Below are positions 7,406-15,819 of a DNA stretch of 64,000 bases, piece after piece. Both the position numbers and the translations under genes were made by a program. Position 1 is the stretch's first letter. The number at the start of each line of letters is the position of its first letter. The notes beneath the pieces are model-generated. The model was not told the origin of the DNA. It was given only the letters and a program-made list of their open reading frames with translations, and did not search any database. Source of the DNA: Belliella calami (GTDB taxonomy: Bacteria; Bacteroidota; Bacteroidia; Cytophagales; Cyclobacteriaceae); the NCBI RefSeq assembly GCF_022549695.1, contig NZ_JAKZGS010000003.1, forward strand, positions 248,001-312,000, in the 5' to 3' direction.

Positions 7406-9628
7406 TTATTTTTTTAGTTTGTAGATAAAAATTTCTTTACCTCTATGGATTTTTAGGTAATAAAGTCCATTTTGGAGTTCTTTGGTGTCAAAACGGAATG
7501 AATAATCTTCCACATTATTTGAATTGCTAAAAATAGTTCTTCCAAAAGTGTCCATCATGGAAACATGGATTTCGCCGAGATTTTTGGTTTGGATGAAAAT
7601 TTCATCGGTAAATGGATTAGGAAATACTTTTACTGACCAGTTTGGATTGAAATCTACTCGGATGACTTTTGAAAGGTTCGTTTTTCCATCAAAGTCCACC
7701 TGTTCTAATCTATAATAATTGTTTCCAGCCATGGGCTGTTTGTCTAAATATTCATAATTGCTGACTTCATCGGTGTCCCCCTGTGCGGCTATGGATCCTA
7801 GATTGACCCATGAATTGGTGTTATTGGATCTTTGGATGATGAATTTTTCACTGTCTCTTTCTTTTGCTGTGGACCACTGGATTTTTGCTTGGTTGCTAGA
7901 AGTTAGGCTGCCTTCAAAGGAGAGCCAATCGACAGGTAATAATCTAAACAGTGTAGCATCATTAGTAATAGTCTCACAAGGGTAATCAATATGCGTGATT
8001 TTGGCTCGAAACAGATAGCCGTTGTATGACAATTCTGGATCGGTAATGGTCAAAGTGTTGGTATTGGCTCCGCTATATACTCCTCCGTTGCTAATATCTG
8101 TCCAACTGTCACCATCATCAGTGCTCTCTTGCCACCCATACCTTAAGCCCTGTGATGAATCAGTGCCAAATGGAGCGCTATAATCCGGGTTGCCATTTTC
8201 GAATGTGGATGAATTGGTAGAAGCAGAATTTACGCTAAATGAAGCACTGGAATTGTTTACCAAAGTGGCGTCATTTGGCTGAGATATAACCCTCACTTGG
8301 GTGGCAATCCTACTAGAGCCAATCGATTGGCCACCAGGGCTGATTACTCTAGGTATCCCGTTTGCATCTATACCTCCTAGTAACCTGGTCAAGGGATCAA
8401 GGTCAAAATAAGTGAATGAAGCACCTCCTTCGATGGCATCCGGACAGCCGTCATTATCAGAGTCGAGATCTAAGTAATCTGGAGTGCCATCTTTATCTGT
8501 ATCGATCAAGTTACATTCTTGTACATCAAAGTTCAAGTTACTGTTGTTATTGTCACTGTATTGACGGTCTGTATATACCACATGCAATACACCACTTACT
8601 GTCGGGGTAAAGGTGATATTTCCAGTTTCAGAAAATAAGACAGGTACTATTTGGTCTATGCCACGGTCAAATTGATTGTTGCCATTTGTATCGATCATCC
8701 CAATATATGTCAATAGCCAAGGGTAGTCTCCTGGGATTAAGTTAGCAAAGCCGATGGCTTCTGATGGTCTTGGTCCAATCTCGTAGTCATTGGTTGCGGT
8801 GAAGTAGCCAATACCATCTAAATCTGAAAATCTATTTCCTGCAAATTGAGTCGATGTAATCGTTCTCCCGTCGTTTGGCCCACCTTTTACAGTTCTTGTC
8901 CCAAAAGAACTTGTAGGTTTATTGACTTGATAGCTTCTTCCTGCAATTACATTTACGCTTGTAGTCTGCCATGCGGTAGTTAATGCACTAAAAGACGAAC
9001 TGGAAAGTGTGATACATTCGAGCTCATCAGAATCCAAAATCCCATCATTGTCCGAATCTCTGTCATTTGCATTGGATATACCATCTCCATCACAGTCTCC
9101 CAGAGGGCCAGCACACTGAAGGTTGTATTGATAAGAGTGTAAATCAAGAGAGGCGTTGTATTTTCCCACTTCCAAAACCCAATCTCCGTCCCAGCCAGTG
9201 ATATCGTCGGAGGCTGAAATTGTTATGTTTAACTTTGACATCAAGGTTGCTACTGCATTTTTTCCTTTGATATCTTTGCCAAATTCACAGCCATAGATGT
9301 TGATGTGTTTGATTTTTTTTAGGGAAAAATTCCCTCTTAGCCAGACGATGATTTCATCTGAGTCCATCCAACGGTTTTCAAGTAATAACTGCCCAGGCTT
9401 TCCATGTGAAAAAAGGTAGATAGTATCTGAATCTTTTATTGGGGAAATTTTTGAAGTGATTTGGGATTTCCCTTCTACTTTTTCATCAATATAGATCCAT
9501 GGACTTTGTGTATTGTCACTGTGTTCTATACCTTTTCCCAAATAGGAATAGATAAAAGAGTGGCTGTAGCAAATGCATGCAAATACGAACGCCGCTGAAA
9601 GCAAATGCTTCATAAAGCTCATTTTCAT
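7406..9628 (-). CDS. DUF4347 / thrombospondin-3 / T9SS secreted protein
   Basis: A 740-residue secreted protein. After the signal peptide (about residues 1-30) comes a DUF4347 domain (about 40-165): TIYLFSHGKPGQLLL, then INIYGCEFG, then ISASDDITG and a W-x-LEVG ending, a fold reminiscent of caspase-like or CHAT-type domains. Next are Asp-rich calcium-binding thrombospondin type 3 repeats (GDCDGDGISNANDRDSDNDG, and DTDKDGTPDYLDLDSDNDG further on), beta-rich segments, a fibronectin-like module (IQWSTAKERDSEKFIIQRS) and a type A T9SS sorting domain (VFPNPFTDE ... NGLYYLKIHRG). Export by T9SS is well supported; the role is unknown. The last two modules resemble those of the 774-residue protein at 2643-4967. 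An alternative ATG lies at 9613. Confidence 0.8.
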   Translation of the reverse strand: MKMSFMKHLLSAAFVFACICYSHSFIYSYLGKGIEHSDNTQSPWIYIDEKVEGKSQITSKISPIKDSDTIYLFSHGKPGQLLLENRWMDSDEIIVWLRGNFSLKKIKHINIYGCEFGKDIKGKNAVATLMSKLNITISASDDITGWDGDWVLEVGKYNASLDLHSYQYNLQCAGPLGDCDGDGISNANDRDSDNDGILDSDELECITLSSSSFSALTTAWQTTSVNVIAGRSYQVNKPTSSFGTRTVKGGPNDGRTITSTQFAGNRFSDLDGIGYFTATNDYEIGPRPSEAIGFANLIPGDYPWLLTYIGMIDTNGNNQFDRGIDQIVPVLFSETGNITFTPTVSGVLHVVYTDRQYSDNNNSNLNFDVQECNLIDTDKDGTPDYLDLDSDNDGCPDAIEGGASFTYFDLDPLTRLLGGIDANGIPRVISPGGQSIGSSRIATQVRVISQPNDATLVNNSSASFSVNSASTNSSTFENGNPDYSAPFGTDSSQGLRYGWQESTDDGDSWTDISNGGVYSGANTNTLTITDPELSYNGYLFRAKITHIDYPCETITNDATLFRLLPVDWLSFEGSLTSSNQAKIQWSTAKERDSEKFIIQRSNNTNSWVNLGSIAAQGDTDEVSNYEYLDKQPMAGNNYYRLEQVDFDGKTNLSKVIRVDFNPNWSVKVFPNPFTDEIFIQTKNLGEIHVSMMDTFGRTIFSNSNNVEDYSFRFDTKELQNGLYYLKIHRGKEIFIYKLKK

Positions 9629-9987
9629 AGTAAAAATGACTTAAATATATTTTCTGTAGAATGGGTGATCAATCCTGTGAACGGAATCGACTTTACTCAA
9701 ATATCTATGACTGTTTACTTTAAAACAAATTGCTAGTTTACAAAGCTGTTTTGAGTATTTGAAAAACAAATTGCTGGCTGTGTCAAATAAGATAACTTAA
9801 TATTAAAAAAATAGTATTTATTAATTGAAAAAAAATAAACCCCTAAGGTTAGAACTTAGGGGTTTTGTATATGCTGTTACGCTCCGCTTTGGATTAATTT
9901 GCTTAGCTGTATTTTTAAATCAAATCATCCTTTTCAACAATCTTAACTTGACTTTGTCTGGGGTCAAGGCTGTTGAATGGAGGTTTC
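9629..9987. other. Intergenic region between rho end and DUF4347 gene start
   Basis: It contains the rho terminator (9830-9867) and AT-rich sequence that should hold the promoter of the minus-strand DUF4347 gene. A roughly repeated phrase, acaaattgctagt / acaaattgctggc, occurs at 9725 and 9766. Nothing else was recognised. Confidence 0.4.
9830..9867 (-). terminator. Intrinsic terminator downstream of rho
   Basis: An 11-bp stem (9837-9847 with 9855-9865, AAACCCCTAAG type) has a 7-base loop. Read on the minus strand it is followed by an interrupted run of T. It lies about 120 bases past the rho stop codon. Confidence 0.75.
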
Positions 9988-11796
9988 TTATCCATTCATA
10001 CTGATCAAAAACTCTGCATTGTCTCTTGTGCCACGCATTCTTTGAAGTAGGAATTCCATTGCTTCCTGAGAGTTCATGTCGGACATCAGCTTGCGGAGAA
10101 TCCAAACTCTCTGCATTTCCTCTTTGTCCATCAAGAGATCTTCTCTTCTGGTACCTGATCCAGGTACGTCGATAGCAGGATAGATTCTTCTGTTGGATAG
10201 CTTTCTGTCAAGTGCAAGTTCCATGTTACCTGTTCCTTTGAATTCTTCAAAGATCACTTCATCCATTTTCGAACCTGTCTCTACCAATGCTGTAGCGATG
10301 ATAGTCAATGAACCTCCATTTTCTACATTTCTTGCAGCACCGAAGAATCTCTTTGGCTTGTGCAATGCATTTGCGTCAACACCACCTGAGAGGATTTTCC
10401 CTGATGAAGGGACTACAGTATTGTAAGCTCTTGCCAATCTGGTGATGGAGTCCAATAGGATAACGACATCGTGGCCACATTCTACCATTCTCTTGGCTTT
10501 TTCCAATACGATAGAAGCTACTTTTACATGTCTGTCTGCTTGTTCGTCAAAAGTTGAGGAGATCACTTCAGCTTTTACGGAGCGCGCCATATCCGTTACC
10601 TCTTCCGGTCTTTCGTCGATCAATAGGATCATCAAATGAACTTCAGGATGGTTTTGGGTGATTGCATTCGCGATTTGTTGCAAAAGCACAGTTTTACCTG
10701 TCTTTGGCTGCGCCACGATCATCCCTCTTTGGCCTTTACCAATAGGAGCAAAAAGATCCAATATCCTTGTAGAATAATTGTCAGCCCTGGTGGTTAGGTT
10801 TAATCTTTCTTCAGGGAACAGAGGTGTAAGATATTCAAAAGGAATCCTGTCTCTGATTTCTTCGGTAGTCTTACCGTTTACAGTAATGACTTTTAGCAAT
10901 GCAAAATATTTCTCTCCTTCTTTTGGAGGTCTGATTGTGCCTTTGATATGGTCACCTGTTTTCAAACCAAAAAGTTTGATTTGTGATGGAGAAACGTAAA
11001 TATCATCTGGAGAAGCAAGGTAATTGTAATCCAATGATCTCAAAAAGCCGTAGCCTTCGGTCATGATTTCCAATACTCCTTCATTTTCAATTATCCCTTC
11101 AAATTCCTTCGGGCTTACATAAGTTTTTCTCTTGTTGGGAACAACTTCTGCAGTTGGGATATGTACTTCTTCTATATCCTTGATGTTTTTTCTTCTTGGA
11201 AGATCTACTTCTGCAGCAGGTGTAGAAGGAGTTTCCACTTCATCGATTACCCTTTTCCTTGGTCTGATGAATTTTGGTTTTTCATCTTCAGCAGTTACTG
11301 CTGTAGGAATTTGTTTTTTTGGTTCTGGATTGGGGGTAGGAGCTGGAGCGGGAGTAGGTTCAGCCTTTGGCTTTGGAGTTTGCTCTTTTTTTGGGTGCTC
11401 TCTTTTCTCTGGTGCATTTTCCTTTTTGTCCTTTTTCGGCTCTCGCGCTTCTTTTGGACGTGGAGTAGGTTTCTCCTCAGGTTTGGATTCTTCTTTTGGA
11501 AGCTCCGTTACGTTTTGTCTTCTAAACTTCGGTTTGCTGTTAGCTTCTTCGGCTTTTGGGGAATCTGCTACTGGAGCTTTTGATGATTCATTTTCAGCTG
11601 CCGGTTTTTGTTCAGGCTCTACTGTTGATGGTTTTTTCTTAGGGAGCGCCTTTTCTGGGGTGATGGCTTGCTGATCTAAAATTGCATATACTAGATCGTC
11701 TTTTTTGAGGGTCTTAAAATTTTTGACTCCCAACTCCTCTGCGATTTCTTTCAATTCAGAAAGAAGTCTGATCCTTAATTCTTCTATGTTATACAT
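9988..11796 (-). CDS. rho: Transcription termination factor Rho, long N-terminal form
   Basis: A 602-residue Rho, well above the roughly 420 residues of the enterobacterial protein. Residues 1-50 are the usual helical N-domain ([19 protein letters not shown]). Residues of about 50-230 are a charged, Pro/Lys/Glu-rich disordered insert with [19 protein letters not shown]. The RNA-binding cold-shock-like domain follows ([15 protein letters not shown]), then the ATPase with Walker A PKTGKT near residue 365, LIDERPEE and [15 protein letters not shown]. Rho is the hexameric RNA helicase that ends transcription. Extended, disordered Rho N-termini are common in Bacteroidota. The gene stands alone, with its own terminator on the minus strand. 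Confidence 0.97.
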   Translation of the reverse strand: MYNIEELRIRLLSELKEIAEELGVKNFKTLKKDDLVYAILDQQAITPEKALPKKKPSTVEPEQKPAAENESSKAPVADSPKAEEANSKPKFRRQNVTELPKEESKPEEKPTPRPKEAREPKKDKKENAPEKREHPKKEQTPKPKAEPTPAPAPTPNPEPKKQIPTAVTAEDEKPKFIRPRKRVIDEVETPSTPAAEVDLPRRKNIKDIEEVHIPTAEVVPNKRKTYVSPKEFEGIIENEGVLEIMTEGYGFLRSLDYNYLASPDDIYVSPSQIKLFGLKTGDHIKGTIRPPKEGEKYFALLKVITVNGKTTEEIRDRIPFEYLTPLFPEERLNLTTRADNYSTRILDLFAPIGKGQRGMIVAQPKTGKTVLLQQIANAITQNHPEVHLMILLIDERPEEVTDMARSVKAEVISSTFDEQADRHVKVASIVLEKAKRMVECGHDVVILLDSITRLARAYNTVVPSSGKILSGGVDANALHKPKRFFGAARNVENGGSLTIIATALVETGSKMDEVIFEEFKGTGNMELALDRKLSNRRIYPAIDVPGSGTRREDLLMDKEEMQRVWILRKLMSDMNSQEAMEFLLQRMRGTRDNAEFLISMNG

Positions 11797-11990
11797 AAAA
11801 AGCTTATGATGTTGATTAATTTACTAAAGATGTTTATTGATAAACTTGTATTGAGTATTACTGAACTGAATTAAAAATATATTCAGGATAGTATAAAATC
11901 CACGGGGAGAGGATTTTGAAATACTGTGACGCCACAATATTACACTTTACATTCTATATACGCAAACTTTTCCCTGATGGACTTATTTAA

Positions 11991-12680
11991 TTAAGAGATC
12001 AATTGTCTCAATACTTTTATAGACTTCCAACTCCCATTGTCCTCTAAATGTTGCGAATAGAAAATCAAAAAATGGTCTAAAAGTCCTTTTCTGACAGATG
12101 AAGCTATGTTTTTTTCACAATAAAACGAGCTTTCAAATAGCGTATCAAGCGCTTTTCTCTCTTCTAAGAGCTGTGCAGGTGAGTTGATGTCATGTATGAT
12201 TTCATCAAAAAAAGATGCGGAATCACTAGGGGAAAAGCCCAAATAGGATGACATTTCCAACAAAAACACAATTGGAAAAATTGATAATCTGCAGTCTTTG
12301 CTATCCAAATGCAACAATGCGGCTTCCAGAAAGTCATACAATGCGTCATTTTGGTAGTTTTCATAAATTGATTTTGCCAAAGCTTCTGCTACAAACATTG
12401 CAACACCAGATCGGATAAAATCAAAGGGTATCAATTGATAGGGGTGGAGGATTTTTGCTTCAGAAATGCGGTTCAGTCCGGCACCTTCTTTATCATAGAC
12501 TACTAAGTCCAGTTGTGTCAGTGGTTGGTAGAGTGCTATTTTTGATTTGCCAGTGTTGCTTCTTACACCATTGATGATATAAGATTTCAACCCAAGCTCC
12601 CGAGTGAAAATCTTGACAATGATCGAAGTTTCCTTATATCGAATGTAGGAAATGATTATTCCACTCGTTTTTTTCTGCAT
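11991..12680 (-). CDS. recO: DNA repair protein RecO
   Basis: A 229-residue protein with the RecO N-terminal OB-fold start (KTSGIIISYIRYKETSIIVKIFTRELGLKSYIINGVR) followed by the helical C-terminal part (FIRSGVAMFVAEALAKSIYE). RecO loads RecA onto SSB-coated single-stranded DNA in the RecFOR recombination-repair pathway. No four-cysteine zinc motif is visible in the C-terminal domain, unlike some RecO homologues. The length is normal. It lies between rho and tdk on the same strand, 136 bases past the tdk stop. Confidence 0.92.
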   Translation of the reverse strand: MQKKTSGIIISYIRYKETSIIVKIFTRELGLKSYIINGVRSNTGKSKIALYQPLTQLDLVVYDKEGAGLNRISEAKILHPYQLIPFDFIRSGVAMFVAEALAKSIYENYQNDALYDFLEAALLHLDSKDCRLSIFPIVFLLEMSSYLGFSPSDSASFFDEIIHDINSPAQLLEERKALDTLFESSFYCEKNIASSVRKGLLDHFLIFYSQHLEDNGSWKSIKVLRQLIS

Positions 12681-12816
12681 TATCTTTTACACCAGTAGCG
12701 ATTTATAATATTGTTTGAAGTTCATTTCAAGTTCTGTTGATTGTATGCTGTCGTCAGTTGACGAGGATCCGCAACACAAAAACCCCTTCTTAGCTAATGT
12801 GCAACATTCCAGATAC

Positions 12817-13404
12817 TCATGTTTTTTTATCTTCATAGTAGCACTTTCTACATCTTGCTTCATAGCTTTCTTTTTCGCCAAGTACGACTTTTTCCTTTGT
12901 GTCAGAAAGTCTGAAAGAATAGGATGCCAAATCCCCACACTTCATACAGATTGCATGGACCTTTGTGACGTATTCTGCAATTGCAAGAAGTTGTGGCATT
13001 GGTTCAAAGGCCTTGCCTTCAAAATCCATGTCGAGTCCAGCAAGGATTACGCGCTTACCTGAATTTGCCAATGTGTTTGCGACGTTAATGATCTGATTGT
13101 CAAAAAATTGAACTTCATCTATTCCCACCACATCACAATCCCCCGCCAAAAGGATAATATCATCTGCAAAATTTACAGGAGTAGAACGAATTGCATTTTC
13201 ATTGTGCGAAACCACATCTAAGTCATGGTATCTTGTGTCAATGGATGGCTTAAAGATCTCAACTTTTTGCTTGGCTATCAAGGCCCTGTTGAGACGACGG
13301 ATCAATTCCTCAGTTTTCCCAGAAAACATCGATCCACAGATCACTTCAATGTGACCTTTTTTATCCTTCTTATTTTTGGCACCGATAAATGGCTCTATAA
13401 ACAT
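12817..13404 (-). CDS. tdk: Thymidine kinase, type II
   Basis: A 195-residue enzyme that phosphorylates thymidine to dTMP in the salvage pathway. It has the P-loop [12 protein letters not shown] near residue 27, the DEVQFF Walker-B region (IDEVQFF), the lasso segment [11 protein letters not shown], and two CxxC pairs (CMKC and CRKC) that bind the structural zinc. Length and domain order are normal for TK1-like bacterial kinases. A second open frame (12687-12938, minus) overlaps its 3' end and runs beyond it, but has no recognisable product. A repeat-rich, non-coding region lies directly upstream. Confidence 0.96.
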   Translation of the reverse strand: MFIEPFIGAKNKKDKKGHIEVICGSMFSGKTEELIRRLNRALIAKQKVEIFKPSIDTRYHDLDVVSHNENAIRSTPVNFADDIILLAGDCDVVGIDEVQFFDNQIINVANTLANSGKRVILAGLDMDFEGKAFEPMPQLLAIAEYVTKVHAICMKCGDLASYSFRLSDTKEKVVLGEKESYEARCRKCYYEDKKT

Positions 13405-13424
13405 GTTAATACTTTAAATTTATC

Positions 13425-13745
13425 TATGAGACTTGAGATGTGAGACACAAGACATGAGATTTGAGACACAACTACTCTCTTTTTTATAGGTTAACTAGCC
13501 CTTTCAATTTAATGTACAAAGTACCAAACCCAATGTACAAAGACCGACTTGTGGGGATACCTAATCAACATTACAACTTTCGAACCTTCCAACCAATCTT
13601 CCAATCATGTAGAACCAAGTACAATGTACAAAGGCCTCCTATATTGCAAGACCTACCTAACCTTCCAACATTGCAACTTTCGAACTTTCCAACCAATCTT
13701 CCAATCCTCCAATCTTCCAATCCGCCACGGCGGACAAGTTCTTCC
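13425..13745. repeat. Low-complexity direct-repeat region
   Basis: This 320-base non-coding stretch is built of related short units. GAGAC/ACAAGACATGAGATTTGAGAC-type words fill 13428-13471. AATGTACAAAG occurs at 13511-13521, 13532-13542 and 13623-13633. A 33-base unit beginning CAACTTTCGAAC occurs at 13574-13606 and again exactly 100 bases later at 13674-13706 with a single mismatch. Many CTTCCAATC words follow, and a CCGCC-AC-GGCGG palindrome lies near 13722-13733. Open frames across it are by-products of the repeats. Confidence 0.75.
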
Positions 13746-13779
13746 AATCCTTTAACCTCCCCACCTAACTCACAAAGCT

Positions 13780-14106
13780 TCACCCGCTATACTCCATGTG
13801 AGGAAATTTATTTTGCTCGGCTACACGGATTCGAAGAGTGCCAGATTTCAGTTCTGCTTGGCAAGTTAATCTTTCGTTGAGTTTTAATCTTTCATTTTCT
13901 CGGAAAATTTCTTCCCGATCTGTCAATGGACTCAAATTTTCCATACCTTCTTCTATGATCATTTTACAAGTTGTACATCTTCCTTTTTTACCACAAGCAT
14001 GCATCCAATCGATGTAGTTTTCATGAATTAATTCTATAACTTTACGATTACTTTCAGACGAGATTATTTCTTTGTGATTAAGATTCTCGATGATAATTTT
14101 CAGCAT
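13780..14106 (-). CDS. 2Fe-2S ferredoxin-like protein
   Basis: A 108-residue plant-type 2Fe-2S ferredoxin. The cluster ligands are Cys38, Cys44 and Cys47 (CGKKGRCTTC) and Cys82 (RLTCQ). It should carry electrons to an unidentified cytoplasmic partner. No oxidase or reductase gene adjoins it, so the partner is unknown. It is divergent from the 392-residue gene with only 34 bases between the starts, so both promoters overlap. Confidence 0.85.
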   Translation of the reverse strand: MLKIIIENLNHKEIISSESNRKVIELIHENYIDWMHACGKKGRCTTCKMIIEEGMENLSPLTDREEIFRENERLKLNERLTCQAELKSGTLRIRVAEQNKFPHMEYSG

Positions 14107-14140
14107 GATTTCTGCTTCACTTTAATGTAAAATACCAAAT

Positions 14141-15319
14141 ATGAGTATCAAAATTAACAGCAAATATTTAGAAAACTACGCCTTAGGATTTGCCAAAAAA
14201 GTTTGTGACCAATATTTTTCCTCCAAACAATACATGACAGGGGCCGAAATCCTTAAGTTGACAGCCAGCAAGCAAGTTAATTTCTTTGTTATCAAATCCC
14301 TTTTTGAAGCTTGGCATGTAGAGTTGGAAAAATTGAAAAGCAATCCCTTTTTCGATTACAGAGACAATTCAGTTCACCAGGCATTGAATGAATTCATGAA
14401 TGTGCTCTCAAGGTCTATCAAAATCGATAGGGGGAATTTTGAGCCTCTTCTGGGAGAGGCAGTGGCTTTTTCGGTGATTTTGGCTTTAGATCCTCTTTCT
14501 TTTTTCCGCGGTGAGATAGAAAAATCCTCAGGATCAAGTGTGAATGATTTTCTCAAAGGAAATGAGAAATACTATAAGTGGAATCATTCTCTAATTGCCA
14601 ACCTGATAGATAGGGCTGGAATCAGTCAGTCACCCGATGCGTATAAAGAAGCTTTGAGATTGAACTTCGAGCAGCAAAAAGAGCAATTGACTAGGCCGGA
14701 AGAATATCTTTCTGAATTAAAAAATATTTTCCATTTGGATTTGGATATTTTGTTCGAAAGAATATCGGATAAGGTTGAAGATTCTATCAGTGAAGAAAGC
14801 GTGCAAACCAAAGAAGAGGTTTCTGTTGAGGAAGATGTTATTGCTGAGGCAATCGTAGAGGAAGATGTTGTAGCGCCAGCATATGTGAATGATTCTTCTC
14901 CAGAAGAAATTCAAGAAACGATTGAATCCCCAGAAAAAGAGGAAGAGCACTTCGCAGAAGAGTCTATACAAAATTTACCTTCGCAATATAAAGTAGCACC
15001 AACTGCTAATTTAATCGATCCACTTCAAGCCTGGGAAAAGTTCGAATCCGAGCAATACAGTGTGATGAAAGGGAGTGTTGGTGAGCTTTCAGAAAATGTT
15101 GGGATCAATCAGAGGTTTATGTTTACAAAGGAGCTTTTTGATGGAAATCCAGACTTGATGAAGCATGCTTTGAAATCGATCGATAAATGTGACAGTTTTA
15201 TGTCTGCCATCACATTGATCAATGAAAGATATGTAGGAGAACTCAATTGGGATAAAAATTCAGAAGCAGTGGATGAGTTTCTGCAGCTTGTTTTTAGAAA
15301 GTTTGATCAAAGGGGTTAA
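14141..15319 (+). CDS. Conserved-looking cytoplasmic protein, unknown function
   Basis: I do not recognise this 392-residue protein. It has no signal peptide or membrane segment. Residues 1-205 form a helical domain (starting KYLENYALGFAKKVCDQYF) with a hydrophobic segment, GEAVAFSVILALDPLSFF. Residues of about 210-280 are an acidic, low-complexity linker (EEDVIAEAIVEEDVV). Residues of about 285-392 form a second helical domain (LIDPLQAWEKFESEQYSVMKG ... LINERYVGELNWDKNS). The two-domain plus acidic-linker layout suggests a scaffold or adaptor, but that is a guess. It faces the ferredoxin gene divergently and ends in an intrinsic terminator that overlaps its stop codon. Confidence 0.6.
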   Translation: MSIKINSKYLENYALGFAKKVCDQYFSSKQYMTGAEILKLTASKQVNFFVIKSLFEAWHVELEKLKSNPFFDYRDNSVHQALNEFMNVLSRSIKIDRGNFEPLLGEAVAFSVILALDPLSFFRGEIEKSSGSSVNDFLKGNEKYYKWNHSLIANLIDRAGISQSPDAYKEALRLNFEQQKEQLTRPEEYLSELKNIFHLDLDILFERISDKVEDSISEESVQTKEEVSVEEDVIAEAIVEEDVVAPAYVNDSSPEEIQETIESPEKEEEHFAEESIQNLPSQYKVAPTANLIDPLQAWEKFESEQYSVMKGSVGELSENVGINQRFMFTKELFDGNPDLMKHALKSIDKCDSFMSAITLINERYVGELNWDKNSEAVDEFLQLVFRKFDQRG

Positions 15320-15333
15320 GTCCCCTTTTTTTT
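15310..15333 (+). terminator. Intrinsic terminator overlapping the stop codon
   Basis: A 6-bp stem AAGGGG (15310-15315) pairs with CCCCTT (15322-15327) around loop TTAAGT, followed by T up to 15333. The stop codon of the 392-residue gene lies inside the loop. Confidence 0.7.
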
Positions 15334-15819
15334 ATACATACGCTATCATATCAGCAGTCTTTTAAATATAGTATGTGGCTCAAGTTATCTGGCAATAAGG
15401 TTCGTGATAAAGCTGGGGATTATCCATACAATATGATGTACAGAGAAGCAGATAGTTACCATGAATTGGGATAAGTGGTTTGTGTTATTTTTGATTGCAT
15501 GGTTTAAAATTAGCTATAATTTACTTATTAAATGTTTTTGTATTAAAGAGAGGTTTGATTTTTCGCTATCTAAACATGATTTTATGTTCAATTCATATTT
15601 TTTGGTTGTTTTTTAAAATATTTATGTAAGTGGTTTGAGTTTAGGGATTTTTTAGATTACTTTTAGTAAGGAATAAAAAGTATATTTTTTATGCGCATGA
15701 ATTCAATTATTTCTTATTCTTAATTAAATCCCAAATAACTGTTTCTGTAAATGCCTTTTCACTCAATTTTGATTGGGATGGGATAGGTGTGTATTTCTTA
15801 CTCATTAACCTTATAGTCT
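15334..15819. other. Intergenic region before susC
   Basis: A 486-base AT-rich gap that should contain the susC promoter and a long untranslated leader. No exact TAnnTTTG box was found near the start. No sigma/anti-sigma regulator gene sits beside the SusC gene here, as many SusC/D loci have. Nothing else was recognised. Confidence 0.4.

Noticed and set aside
9920-10105. 61-residue open frame on the minus strand
   Set aside because: It lies in another frame across the end of rho and has no family or start context.
11132-11674. Long frames antisense to rho
   Set aside because: They come from the Pro/Lys/Glu-rich repeat part of Rho read backwards; Ser/Phe-rich low-complexity products are typical shadows.
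12687-12938. 83-residue frame overlapping the 3' end of tdk
   Set aside because: It is mostly inside tdk in another frame, and the extra 130 bases have no recognised product.
13461-13880. 139-residue frame in the repeat region
   Set aside because: The product is repetitive (FQSSNLPI, LQLSNFP words) and arises from the repeats; no evidence of a gene.
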